A stretch of 64,000 nucleotides of DNA from CAZNDN01 sp964571815 (GTDB taxonomy: Bacteria; Fibrobacterota; Chitinivibrionia; Chitinivibrionales; WJKA01), in assembly GCA_964571815.1 (NCBI GenBank), contig CAZNDN010000007.1:1-64000 (forward strand), in the 5' to 3' direction. The notes under the pieces are model-generated. The model had not been told where the DNA came from. It worked only from the letters and a program-made list of their open reading frames with translations, and ran no database searches. Made by a program: the position numbers and the translations under genes. This document shows positions 16,854 through 25,352 of this stretch, piece by piece; position 1 is the stretch's first letter; every line of letters begins with the position of its first letter.

Positions 16854-17545
16854 CGGGCCGTCGAGGGGCATTCAAGACGGTGGCTGTCGCGGGCGTGCTG
16901 CTGTGGCTGGGCTGCGGCGGCGGGGAACGTATCGCGGGCGGCTCCACCGAAACCGGGAATCCGGGCGGAAGCGTGGTAACGGGCATGGTGGTTGACGGCC
17001 GGATGAAAGCTGTGGTGGGCGCCGCGGTCCGTCTGGTCCCGTCGTGGTACAATCCGATCGTGAGTTCGTTCGACCGTGATTCCATGGTCGACTACACCAA
17101 CGAGGACGGCTTGTTCCGTATCGACGTGCAATTCGAGAGCGAGTACACGATTCAGGTTGAGGATCCCGCGACCGGCGCCGGTCAGATGCTGTTCCGGAAA
17201 TCGCTGGGAAGCGGGTCATCCGAAAAGGAGCCCCTGAACCTTGGCTCCATCGCTCTTGTACCGCCGGGCTCGGTGACGCTGGTCATTGATACCTCGGTTT
17301 ATGAGGATTCCACTGCGGTGTATATTCCCGGCACCGACCGCTTGGCCCGCGTGGGTGCTTCCCGTTACGTGACGATCGATTCGGTGAGGGCCGACCAGGT
17401 GGACTTCGCCTATTACGATCTCAGGAAGCAGCGTGATATCGGACGCGTCCGGGATATCGCGGTCGGCGATACCGCGGCGGTTGGTCATGCCTGGGCAAGC
17501 AAGTCCTCGATAAGCACGTTCCATTTCGGTACAGGCGGCCCTTAA
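16850..17545 (+). CDS. Lipoprotein with carboxypeptidase-regulatory-like domain, partner of the TIGR02147 regulator
   Basis: 231 residues with a lipobox LLWLGC (Cys about residue 22). The mature protein starts GGGERIAGGSTETGNPGG, an STETGNP-type motif I associate with Fibrobacterota lipoproteins found beside TIGR02147 genes. A carboxypeptidase-regulatory-like beta-sandwich follows (VTGMVVDGRMKAVVGAAVRL, then YTNEDGLFRIDV), then a second beta-rich half with SVTLVIDTSVYEDSTAVYIP. The gene overlaps the upstream regulator by four bases. Its role is unknown; an envelope sensor or surface-displayed binding protein linked to the regulator is plausible. Confidence 0.78.
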   Translation: MTGRRGAFKTVAVAGVLLWLGCGGGERIAGGSTETGNPGGSVVTGMVVDGRMKAVVGAAVRLVPSWYNPIVSSFDRDSMVDYTNEDGLFRIDVQFESEYTIQVEDPATGAGQMLFRKSLGSGSSEKEPLNLGSIALVPPGSVTLVIDTSVYEDSTAVYIPGTDRLARVGASRYVTIDSVRADQVDFAYYDLRKQRDIGRVRDIAVGDTAAVGHAWASKSSISTFHFGTGGP

Positions 17546-17870
17546 TGTCCTGTCCGGCTGCCCTCTCGGCCGGTAGGGAGCCGTGATGCCGCTGTGGTGC
17601 ATATCCGCGGACCTGTTGTTACGGTTTCCCGAAAACCGGGACCACCGATGGCCTGCCGGGTTTCGAAAGCATCTCCGCCGGTCGAATCGTCCGGACGATA
17701 CTGTCGCTCATCTCATGACTGCACTTCGACTTCACGAGCCGTTGAAGCGAACGTGACCTGTTTCCGGTGATGGTGACTGTTCCGGGAGGCGGGAGCCCCT
17801 TACGCTTCCTATCGCGTATCGTATTTTATGCGAAGCCCACAAATAGTGCCGCCGTCCGGAGGGAATGCTC
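17546..17870. other. Intergenic region before the PEGA operon
   Basis: 325 bases without a credible gene. A short hairpin CCGGC(10)GCCGG lies at 17554-17573, soon after the lipoprotein stop, but has no T-run. Another, TCCCG-AAAAC-CGGGA, lies at 17627-17641. A TATTTT at 17822-17827 could be a -10 element for the next gene, but no good -35 hexamer stands at the right distance. Confidence 0.4.
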
Positions 17871-18605
17871 ATGAAGAGTGCTGGTGTTGTTGTCGCGGGG
17901 ATGGTATACATGTCGTGTGCGGCGGCGGTGTTAGGCCAGGCCGACACCGGCGCCGCGGAGCCGGTGGAGCAAAGTGCCCCGGAGATGAGCTCCGATACGC
18001 TTTCCGAGCCCGAGCCGACCGGATCCCTGCGCATCGTCAGCGTTCCTCCCGGAGCCGCCGTAGTGCTTGACGGAGAAGAAAGGGGCGAGACGCCGCTGGA
18101 GCTTTCCGGTCTGAAACCGGGTGCACATAAGCTGCAGCTCAGGAAGCCCGGGCATTATCTCAAAAAGGCTACCCTGAGGGTCCGGGCCGATACGACCCTG
18201 GATATCAATCTGAAACTGACGAAACCCGCCTCGCTGCACATCCGTTCACGTCCCGAAAAAGCCACGGTGGGTATTGACGGCAAGAAAGTCGGCACGACAC
18301 CCTGGTCCACGTCGACACTGAAGCCGGGTACGCACACGATAACGGTAACCACCGGCGGATACCGGGCCTGGGAGAAGAGTATCAAGCTCGGAAGCGGGCA
18401 GAGCGACACCCTGGACGTTGCTCTTGAAAAGACCGGCACGGCGGGGAAACCGACGGCTCCTCCCACTGAAGAGGCGGCGGAAGAGGATGTCGACGCCGTG
18501 GATGAGGAGGCCACGGAAGGCCCTCCGGTGGGAAGAATCGTCGTTCTGTCGGTTTTTGCCCTCTTCGGCATCGGCATCCTGCTGGCGGAGCTGACCGGAC
18601 CGTGA
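17871..18605 (+). CDS. Envelope protein with two PEGA domains and C-terminal membrane anchor
   Basis: 244 residues from the ATG at 17871, which has GGAGGG seven bases upstream; the in-frame ATG at 17865 is only one base from that site. A signal peptide is followed by an acidic linker and then two PEGA domains: GSLRIVSVPPGAAVVLDGEE with ELSGLKPGAHKLQL, and ASLHIRSRPEKATVGIDGKK with STLKPGTHTITVT. An acidic proline-rich linker leads to a C-terminal transmembrane helix (IVVLSVFALFGIGILLAEL). PEGA domains bind surface or wall polymers in other bacteria. Its stop overlaps the next start as GTGA, so it is coupled to the SUMF1-like protein. Confidence 0.82.
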   Translation: MKSAGVVVAGMVYMSCAAAVLGQADTGAAEPVEQSAPEMSSDTLSEPEPTGSLRIVSVPPGAAVVLDGEERGETPLELSGLKPGAHKLQLRKPGHYLKKATLRVRADTTLDINLKLTKPASLHIRSRPEKATVGIDGKKVGTTPWSTSTLKPGTHTITVTTGGYRAWEKSIKLGSGQSDTLDVALEKTGTAGKPTAPPTEEAAEEDVDAVDEEATEGPPVGRIVVLSVFALFGIGILLAELTGP

Positions 18606-19384
18606 GAATCCCCCGGTCGGCATGGTGTCTGATCGGACTTGGACTCCTGGTGCCGGCGGGACTCCGTTTCGGTGCGGCGCGGGCGGGTACGGTCGCAATC
18701 GGGGGCGGGAGTTTCGTACGCGGTACCGAATCGGGCGAGGAAGACGAGCGGCCCGCCGTGCGCATAGGCATCTCAGCCTTTGCCGTCCAGTCTCACGAAG
18801 TGACCCGTGCGCAGTACGATACGTGCGTGCAGCGAGGAGCCTGCACGCCGGCGCACTACGACGACGGTTCGTGCCTTCTCTGGACCGGCAGCGGATTCAC
18901 GAGCGTTCGGATACCCCCGAAGTATCAGGAGCCCGATTTCCCGGTGGTGTGTGTGACATGGCGCCAGGCACGCCAATACTGCCGGTTCAAGGGAATGCGG
19001 CTTCCCACCGAAGCCGAGTGGGAGTACGCGGCACTGGCGGGGCGGACAGCTCCACGCTACGCCTGGGGGAACGCTTCCCCGGGCTCGTCGCGATGCGCAC
19101 AGCCTTCGGACAACGGCCCGCGCACGGTCGGTTCCGGACCGCCCAATCCGTGGGGACTTTACGATATGACCGGCAACGTGTGGGAATGGGTGGAGGATCG
19201 GTATCGTAGAGATCAGTACACGCGTACACAGGGGGCGGACCCCGAAGGGCCGCCGGTGGGGCGCTACCGGGTGATTCGCGGCGGAGGGTGGTACAGCGGG
19301 GCCGCGCGGCTTCGGCTGCGCAATCGCCATTGGTTCGACCCGTTCAGGGCCGAGGCGAGTATCGGTTTCCGCTGCGTCCGGTAG
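18602..19384 (+). CDS. SUMF1/formylglycine-generating-enzyme-fold protein, probably non-catalytic
   Basis: 260 residues with an N-terminal hydrophobic signal. The FGE-sulfatase fold (PF03781) is clear: GGGSFVRGTESGEEDERPA near the front, then VTRAQYDTCV, PVVCVTWRQARQYCRFKG, MRLPTEAEWEYAA, YDMTGNVWEWVED, and a final RGGGWYSGAARLRLRNRHWF ... GFRCVR. True sulfatase-activating enzymes have two active-site cysteines in the RGGSW-x-C region; here that stretch has none, so formylglycine formation is unlikely. Such domains often act in carbohydrate or protein recognition. The GTG start overlaps the PEGA gene stop. Confidence 0.82.
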   Translation: MRIPRSAWCLIGLGLLVPAGLRFGAARAGTVAIGGGSFVRGTESGEEDERPAVRIGISAFAVQSHEVTRAQYDTCVQRGACTPAHYDDGSCLLWTGSGFTSVRIPPKYQEPDFPVVCVTWRQARQYCRFKGMRLPTEAEWEYAALAGRTAPRYAWGNASPGSSRCAQPSDNGPRTVGSGPPNPWGLYDMTGNVWEWVEDRYRRDQYTRTQGADPEGPPVGRYRVIRGGGWYSGAARLRLRNRHWFDPFRAEASIGFRCVR

Positions 19385-19430
19385 GTTGTTCGGTCCGACC
19401 GGCTGCGCGTCGCCGTGGGAAGGAAAGGGG

Positions 19431-20087
19431 ATGAAGCTGATGCGAAATCGAGACTATCCGGGATGGGGGTTCGCGGTTTTCCGCCGATGTGTCCTGCTGT
19501 GTGTGGGGTGCGGATGCGTGAGTGCGGCGGCGGCCGCGGAGTTGCCTCGATCCGGCCGCCTGATTCAGCTTGACGGGTTCCTGCCGGAATGGCGGGGGGA
19601 CGATGCGCGACCGTGGCCGGGGGATTCCTCGGTGTGGTGGGATGGAAGAATAACGCCCGAGGGCGTGGCGGGGTATTTCCGGATTATGGCCGCGGACACC
19701 TGCGCGCCGTGGTCGTTCACGTTCCACAAGCCGGAGGATACGGGTGCGGTACTGGCGCACATGTCGCCGGCGTCAGGATCCGGTTCCGACGGCTACTACC
19801 GGGTAAGCACGGCCGATTCGCTCGGCACGGTGATAGAGTGGATTCTCGAGTGGAACACCCTTGCCGTTGACGGCGTTGGAGGGTTTGAGGTGGTTGTCGA
19901 TGCGGTGAACGACTGCGGCGACGGACCGCCGTCACTGCAACTGTCGGGAACCCCTTCCGAGTCGGCGCCTGTCGGATTCGTGTTCACACGTCGTATGAAA
20001 ACCCGGCTTGCCCTGATAGCGATCCTGCTTGTTCTCTATATCCTGTTGCGTATGCGGGCCGGACGACTGCGGAAAGGAAGCACCTGA
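19431..20087 (+). CDS. CBM9/DOMON-like secreted protein with C-terminal membrane anchor
   Basis: About 218 residues; the start is at 19431 or 19440 behind AAGGAAAGGGG. A signal peptide is followed by RLIQLDGFLPEWRGDDARPW, which resembles the opening of carbohydrate-binding family 9-like domains (IDG...EW). Alternating strands run to VDAVNDCGDGPPS. A transmembrane helix (LALIAILLVLYILL) and a basic tail close the protein. It follows the PEGA and SUMF1-like genes by 46 bases and probably shares their transcript. All three look like polymer-binding envelope proteins. The family assignment rests on motif resemblance only. Confidence 0.6.
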   Translation: MKLMRNRDYPGWGFAVFRRCVLLCVGCGCVSAAAAAELPRSGRLIQLDGFLPEWRGDDARPWPGDSSVWWDGRITPEGVAGYFRIMAADTCAPWSFTFHKPEDTGAVLAHMSPASGSGSDGYYRVSTADSLGTVIEWILEWNTLAVDGVGGFEVVVDAVNDCGDGPPSLQLSGTPSESAPVGFVFTRRMKTRLALIAILLVLYILLRMRAGRLRKGST

Positions 20088-20097
20088 CCGCGCGGCT

Positions 20098-20406
20098 TCA
20101 GCTACCGGAAGCCTCCCGGGGTTGCTCCGGGGTCTGCTTCGGGGAATCGTCGAATTCGGCAAAAGGGATACCTTCTTCAATCAGCATAATGGGGATATCT
20201 TCACGGATCGGATAGAGATACCGGCGATCTTCGGTGCGAAGAAGGCCGGCGTCGATCTTCTCCTTCACCTTTTCCCCTCCACGGTTCTGCACCTTCCCCG
20301 CTTCGATACCGCGGTTGATCTTCTCGATGGTATCACCCTGGATCAACTCCAGATCCCCCTTGGTTTCGGGGCAGCAGAGAATATCGAGCAATTCCTTGTC
20401 GACCAT
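20098..20406 (-). CDS. Trm112-like / UPF0434 family protein
   Basis: 102 residues starting MVDKELLDILCCPETKGDLEL, the typical opening of Trm112p-like small zinc-ribbon-like proteins (YcaR family). It continues LRTEDRRYLYPIREDIPIML, also characteristic. Only one of the usual cysteine pairs (CC in DILCCPET) is visible, as in many bacterial members. In eukaryotes and archaea Trm112 activates methyltransferases; the bacterial role is not settled. It is a single gene with its own promoter, divergent from the HAD gene and running head-on into the CBM9-like gene ten bases away. Confidence 0.85.
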   Translation of the reverse strand: MVDKELLDILCCPETKGDLELIQGDTIEKINRGIEAGKVQNRGGEKVKEKIDAGLLRTEDRRYLYPIREDIPIMLIEEGIPFAEFDDSPKQTPEQPREASGS

Positions 20407-20432
20407 GATCGGCTCCGTCCGGTGCAGGTAGA

Positions 20433-20461
20433 TATATAAACACTTCGATACAGTGAATCAA
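20433..20461 (-). promoter_or_regulatory. Predicted promoter of the Trm112-like gene
   Basis: On the minus strand TTGATT (20461-20456), exactly 17 bases, then TATATA (20438-20433), 27 bases before the ATG at 20406. This is one of the best sigma-70-type matches in the window. Confidence 0.55.
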
Positions 20462-20568
20462 AATAGAACGTGCGCCGCGGTATATGCAACCGCAACCGGA
20501 GAGGGCATGAAGAAGCCGGGGCAGGCTCATCGGGCTCAAACAGCCGGCTATTATTTTGTCCGGGACGG

Positions 20569-20574
20569 TATAAT
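20569..20574 (+). promoter_or_regulatory. Candidate -10 element (TATAAT) of the HAD-GH65 operon
   Basis: A perfect TATAAT lies about 100 bases before the HAD gene start. No recognisable -35 hexamer stands 16-18 bases upstream, so it may depend on an activator or be fortuitous. The stretch 20462-20672 otherwise holds no gene. Confidence 0.35.
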
Positions 20575-20672
20575 AATAGGAATTCCACCACACCACCGTA
20601 GCGCGGACGATCGGTGTGCTGCCGGCGCCCGCGGGGAGTTTTTGCCCTATCGTGAAGAAATCCGAGGTGCGC

Positions 20673-21866
20673 ATGCGGTCGCTGTCCGAATTCTACGCCC
20701 TGATGCGTCGAACGAGAGACGTTCGTGCCGATATGGTGGGCCGATGTCTCGATGGTCGCCCACTCGAGCCCGAGCAGCTTGCACTGCTGCGGCGCACCGC
20801 GGAGATGCTTCGGGAGTCCACGGTTGAGGGGATGCGGGCCGAAGTCGAGCTGGAGCGGGGCGCCGGAATCCAACTGGATCTAACCTACGAGATTACCGAG
20901 CTTGAAAAGGATGTGATTTTTTTCAGTGAAGGCGAGGAAGCGCTTCTGGAGCATCTGCGCTCCGCACACCCGGGGTTTGCCGATGAAGTGACCGCGGGGC
21001 TGGATTTTCTCGGTACCTCGCGCTTCGATAATCTCGTTTCCGATCGGGACGGCACGGTCAACAATTACTGCGGCAGATACCTTTCCTCAATACAGTCGGC
21101 TTACAACGCCGTGTTTCTCACGCGGTTTGCGCGCCGCTGCCTGTCGCATGCGGTCGTGCTGACTTCCGCCCCCCTTGATCACGGCGGCTTGCTTGACATA
21201 AGCACAACTCCCCCGGGGACGTTTGTTTATGCGGGCTCAAAAGGAAGAGAGTATATCGACACGCGGGGAACCCGCGGTTCGTTCCCGGTCGCTGCCGGGC
21301 AGCAGGAGAAGCTCGACCGGCTCAACGGTCGGATCGAGGAACTGCTGAATCGTCCCGCGTACGGGAAGTTTTCCCTGATCGGATCGGGATTTCAGAAGAA
21401 GTTCGGACAGAGCACCATCGCCCGCCAGGATATCAGCGGATCGGTGCGGCCCGAAGAGTCGGAGGCGTTCTTGAAGAAAGTCGAGGCGCTGGTGGCCGAA
21501 GTGGATCCCGGGCGCACGACCTTTCGTATCGAAGACACGGGCAAGGATATCGAGGTGATCCTTACGGTGGATGCCGAAGGTGGTGCGGGGGTGAGGGATT
21601 TCAGCAAGGGCGACGGGGTAGCGTTTCTCAACGACCGATTGGGCCTGGGAATGGAGCGCGCATCAAATCTGGTGTGCGGTGATACGCACAGCGACGTGTT
21701 CATGCTTGATGCGGTCGAGGGGCAGGCGGAGAGGACAAAGAGTGTATTCGTGACGGAGGACCCGGCCCTGCGCGAGAGTGTCACCGAGAGGTGCCGACAG
21801 GCGTTTTTCGTGTCGTGCCCCGATGTGTTGGTTGTGATGGTGCGTGAACTGGCCGGGCGGAACTAA
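20673..21866 (+). CDS. HAD-superfamily phosphatase, trehalose-6-phosphate phosphatase-like
   Basis: 397 residues from the ATG at 20673 (GAGG five bases upstream). The N-terminal ~110 residues are helical. The HAD signature follows: VSDRDGTVNN (Asp124 and Asp126), the motif II-like VVLTSAP, and motif IV NLVCGDTHSDVFML (Asp337, Asp341). The overall arrangement recalls sugar-phosphatases of the trehalose-6-phosphate phosphatase group. The downstream GH65 gene (26 bases away) supports a role in disaccharide metabolism, for example removing phosphate from a disaccharide-phosphate. The exact substrate cannot be read from the sequence. The usual aromatic or Leu between the motif I aspartates is Arg here (DRD). 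Confidence 0.72.
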   Translation: MRSLSEFYALMRRTRDVRADMVGRCLDGRPLEPEQLALLRRTAEMLRESTVEGMRAEVELERGAGIQLDLTYEITELEKDVIFFSEGEEALLEHLRSAHPGFADEVTAGLDFLGTSRFDNLVSDRDGTVNNYCGRYLSSIQSAYNAVFLTRFARRCLSHAVVLTSAPLDHGGLLDISTTPPGTFVYAGSKGREYIDTRGTRGSFPVAAGQQEKLDRLNGRIEELLNRPAYGKFSLIGSGFQKKFGQSTIARQDISGSVRPEESEAFLKKVEALVAEVDPGRTTFRIEDTGKDIEVILTVDAEGGAGVRDFSKGDGVAFLNDRLGLGMERASNLVCGDTHSDVFMLDAVEGQAERTKSVFVTEDPALRESVTERCRQAFFVSCPDVLVVMVRELAGRN

Positions 21867-21892
21867 CCGTAAGCGACGAAGGAGGCAGGCGG

Positions 21893-24292
21893 ATGGCAGG
21901 CAGAGGGAAGATGCGGCGTGACGAGTGCTGGAATCTTACGTACGGACGGTTCGATCCCGAAGAAGAGAAACTGCGCGAGACGCTTACGACCGTGGGCAAC
22001 GGGTATTTCGGTACCAGGGGCTGTTGCGAAGGCTGCTCTGCGTCGGAGCACCACTACCCCGGAACGTATCTGGCGGGAGTATACAACAAGGTTCCCAGCA
22101 CCGTACACGACAGGCGGATCTTCAACGATGATTTTGTCAATTGCCCCAACTGGCTGCCGATCACGTGGCGTGTCGGCCGCGGCCGTTTCCGTAACCCCCT
22201 GGAGATGACGATTCGCTCCTATGAACAGAACCTGGACATGCGTGATGCCCTCATGAGCCGGCGCCTGGAAGTGGCGGATTCACAAGGACGGATTACACGT
22301 GTGGAGAGCGCCCGGTTCGCGTCGATGGACAACCCCCACTATGCCGTGATCTCGTGGACACTGACACCGGTCAATTATTCGGCCGCGATTACCGTGCGCT
22401 CCTCGCTTGACGGTACGGTGATCAACGACGGGGTCGCGCGGTATCGCAACCTCACCAGTCGTCATCTGGAGCCCCTCGGAGGGGGCGGGATTCCCGAAGG
22501 GGTGTTTCTCAAGGTTCGCACGAGCAGATCCCGGACGGAGGTTGCCCTGTGCGCGCGCAACCGCGTGTATGAGGGAAAGCGGGAGATCGATGCGCGGCGG
22601 AAGGTGGTCGATGAGGAGGGGATGGTTTCGGAGGAGTTGAGCTTCGAGGTCGCCGAAGGCTCATCGTACCGGCTGGAGAAGACCGTAACGATTACGTCTT
22701 CCCGCGACCGGGACACGGCAAGTCCGCTCGACACCGCCCGGGTGCTGCTTGCACGGGCGTCCCGATTCGACGATATGTTCAAGGAGCACAGGAGCCGGTG
22801 GCGTGAGCTGTGGGACAAGATGGATATCGCGATTACAGGGGACCATTTTGCCCAGAAAGTGCTCCGTTTGCATATCTACCACCTGCTCGCCACGGCATCG
22901 CCGCACAACGTCTCCATCGACGCCGGCATGCCGGCACGCGGTCTTCACGGCGAGGCCTACCGCGGGCATGTCTTCTGGGACAGTATCTACGTGCTGCCCT
23001 TCTACTACGAACGCTTCCCCGATATTGCCCGGGCCCTGCTCATGTATCGGCGCCGTCGTCTTGACGCGGCGCGAAACAACGCGCGCGGGGAGGGCTGCGA
23101 AGGAGCCATGTTCCCGTGGCAGTCGTCGCACGACGGTGGGGAGGAGACGCAGATCATCCACTACAACCCTGTCTCGGATTCCTGGGGACCCGATCTGAGC
23201 CGGCGCCAGCGCCACGTGTCCATCGCCATTTTCTACAACCTCCTTCAGTACTGGCTTCACAGCGGTGACAGGGAATTCCTGCACTCCCGCGGGGCGGAGA
23301 TGCTGCTGGAGATCGCCCGCTTCTGGGCATCCATAGCCGGGGAGGACCCTCGTACGGGACGGTTTCATATCAGGGGAGTGATGGGGCCGGATGAGTTCCA
23401 TGAGAAATACCCGGGAGCGCCGGATGAGGAGGGGGGAATCAACGACAACGCCTATACCAATATCATGGTCGTTTGGGTGCTGGAGCAGGCACTGGAGCTG
23501 CTCAGGACACTGCCCCGCGAGGTGGTATCCGCGGTCCGCCGCACGATCGGCCTGGAGCGTGGGGAAGAGAAACGATGGCAAGCGATTTGCCGACGTATGT
23601 ATGTGCCGATTACCGAGGAGGGAATTATCAGCCAGTACGAAGGCTACATGCGACTGCGCGAGCTGGATTTCGAGCAGTACCGGAGAAAGTACGGCAATAT
23701 TCATCGAATGGACCGGCTCCTCAAATCGGAGGGGGATACTCCCGACAAATACAAGGTCGCCAAACAGGCCGATACGCTCATGCTGTTCTATCTGCTTCCG
23801 GTCGACGAAGTGCTGCGGATACTTTCGCAGCTCGGCTATCCGGTCAAGGACCGCCGCGCGTTTCTTCAGACCAACTACGAGTTTCATCTCAAGCATACGA
23901 CGCACGGGTCCACCCTGAGCAAGGTTGCCCATGCGGCTGTTGCGCGTGACATGAGCACTCCCACGGAGACATGGAAGTGGTTTCTTGAAGCACTGAAAAG
24001 CGACATTTACGATACCCAGGGCGGAACGACTATCGAGGGGATTCACACGGCGGTCATGGGCGGAACGATCAAGATCGTGACCCGGGTATTTGCCGGCGTG
24101 GCTATCGGCCCGGACGGTATTGACCTGAAACCTTCCCTTCCCGCCCACTGGAAACGGCTGAAATTCAAGCTGCTGATCAGGGGTGTGTGGTATCACTTCG
24201 ATATCACGCCCCATGACGTCTCGGTACAGGTGGACCCGGGGGCGGGCCCGCCCCTGACCGTCAACGTACACGGCAAAGGCGGCGGCGAGTGA
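21893..24292 (+). CDS. Glycoside hydrolase family 65 protein (disaccharide phosphorylase-like)
   Basis: 799 residues starting behind AAGGAGG. The N-terminal domain begins WNLTYGRFDPEEEKLRETLT and contains TVGNGYFGTRGC, both typical of GH65. The catalytic (alpha/alpha)6 barrel includes GHVFWDSIYVLPFYYERFPD and MGPDEFHEKYPG with the general-acid Glu at residue 501, followed by INDNAYTNIMVVW. The segment TTIEGIHTAVMGGT, the phosphate-binding region in this family, is near the end. GH65 members include maltose, trehalose, kojibiose and nigerose phosphorylases and some hydrolases. The substrate is undetermined. The neighbour is a HAD phosphatase rather than the usual beta-phosphoglucomutase. Confidence 0.87.
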   Translation: MAGRGKMRRDECWNLTYGRFDPEEEKLRETLTTVGNGYFGTRGCCEGCSASEHHYPGTYLAGVYNKVPSTVHDRRIFNDDFVNCPNWLPITWRVGRGRFRNPLEMTIRSYEQNLDMRDALMSRRLEVADSQGRITRVESARFASMDNPHYAVISWTLTPVNYSAAITVRSSLDGTVINDGVARYRNLTSRHLEPLGGGGIPEGVFLKVRTSRSRTEVALCARNRVYEGKREIDARRKVVDEEGMVSEELSFEVAEGSSYRLEKTVTITSSRDRDTASPLDTARVLLARASRFDDMFKEHRSRWRELWDKMDIAITGDHFAQKVLRLHIYHLLATASPHNVSIDAGMPARGLHGEAYRGHVFWDSIYVLPFYYERFPDIARALLMYRRRRLDAARNNARGEGCEGAMFPWQSSHDGGEETQIIHYNPVSDSWGPDLSRRQRHVSIAIFYNLLQYWLHSGDREFLHSRGAEMLLEIARFWASIAGEDPRTGRFHIRGVMGPDEFHEKYPGAPDEEGGINDNAYTNIMVVWVLEQALELLRTLPREVVSAVRRTIGLERGEEKRWQAICRRMYVPITEEGIISQYEGYMRLRELDFEQYRRKYGNIHRMDRLLKSEGDTPDKYKVAKQADTLMLFYLLPVDEVLRILSQLGYPVKDRRAFLQTNYEFHLKHTTHGSTLSKVAHAAVARDMSTPTETWKWFLEALKSDIYDTQGGTTIEGIHTAVMGGTIKIVTRVFAGVAIGPDGIDLKPSLPAHWKRLKFKLLIRGVWYHFDITPHDVSVQVDPGAGPPLTVNVHGKGGGE

Positions 24293-24365
24293 GAGCGCTT
24301 CCGTTGCCGCGGTCCTTTGTTCGGCCGCGTATCGAGACGATTGATCCGTAACGACACCCGGGGGC

Positions 24366-25088
24366 GTGGTGCGCGATCCGGCCCATCATCTCTTCTTCAC
24401 CCGTCAGGTTCGGGACAGTGAAGTAATCCTCGACAAGGAGGAGACGCATCACGCACGCGCCGTGCTTCGTTTGAAAACCGGCGATCGGTTCAGGGCTACC
24501 GACGGTCGCGGGGCGATCTACGAGTGTGCGGTTGACGATTTTTCGGGGGGACTTTGCAGAGGCCGTGTCGGAGAAGTGGTTTCGCCGCCGATTGTGTTGC
24601 CGGCGCTTACCTTACTGGCAGGTATTCCCGGCCGCGACGCCGCGGAGGCGCTGATGCGTGACTGTGCCGTACTCGGGGTGGCCCGGATCGTGCCGGTCGT
24701 GTCCGGCAACTGCCGGGACCGGTGGTGGCGGGGCGGGTGGGAGAAGCACGGCGGGCGGCTTGAGCGAAAGATGATCGCCGGTCTGAAACAATCGTTGAAT
24801 CCGCGGCTGCCCGAACTGTCTCCGCCGCGTGATTTCAAGCAAGTCCTCGGTGACCCGCCCGGTGCGGAGTATGTGGCCGACGCCGGCGGCACGGTCCCCG
24901 GCTCGATCTCATTTCCCGACGGTGAGACACCCCTTCGCGCATGGGTCGGTCCGCCGGGAGGGTTTACTCCCGAAGAAGAACGGGCGCTGGGCGAGCGCAA
25001 GGTCGTGGGAATCCGGCTGAGCCGGCATCGGCTCCGCACCGAGACCGCGGCCCTTCTGCTCTGCGCCACGCTGCTGCAGCCCCGCTGA
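24366..25088 (+). CDS. rsmE: 16S rRNA m3U1498 methyltransferase RsmE
   Basis: 240 residues with a GTG start. The PUA-like N-terminal part (HHLFFTRQVRDSEVILDKEE, then HHARAVLRLKTGD) is followed by the SPOUT methyltransferase domain. Family hallmarks are ERKMIAGLKQSLNPRLPEL, the knot motif WVGPPGGFTPEEERAL (usually GPEGGF; Glu is Pro here) and IRLSRHRLRTETAALLLCA. The enzyme methylates N3 of U1498 in the 30S decoding region. It lies 73 bases after the GH65 gene with no obvious terminator, so it may be co-transcribed or independent. Confidence 0.9.
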   Translation: MVRDPAHHLFFTRQVRDSEVILDKEETHHARAVLRLKTGDRFRATDGRGAIYECAVDDFSGGLCRGRVGEVVSPPIVLPALTLLAGIPGRDAAEALMRDCAVLGVARIVPVVSGNCRDRWWRGGWEKHGGRLERKMIAGLKQSLNPRLPELSPPRDFKQVLGDPPGAEYVADAGGTVPGSISFPDGETPLRAWVGPPGGFTPEEERALGERKVVGIRLSRHRLRTETAALLLCATLLQPR

Positions 25089-25352
25089 CACTCTTTCGGA
25101 CAAGGGGCACCAACCGGAGCCGGCGCGGCGTCGCGGTCGGGAATTTCCACCCGAAATCCGGACTCCATCAGGTGTGCCGCGGTCTGATCCGGCGGGGCGG
25201 AGCCGAAGGCGAAGACCGCGGGCCGTGTTTGCCATACCACTACCCCAACCTTCGATCTTCGCTCATCCGTGCCGCCCGCCGGCCGGTGTCCCCCCTCGAC
25301 GTCCTTTTGTATTTTCATGCACTTCATCCCGCCAAGGGGGAGAGGAGTGTCG

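Noticed and set aside
22661..24271. 536-residue minus-strand frame opposite the GH65 gene
   Set aside because: Shadow of a confidently identified GH65 protein on the other strand.
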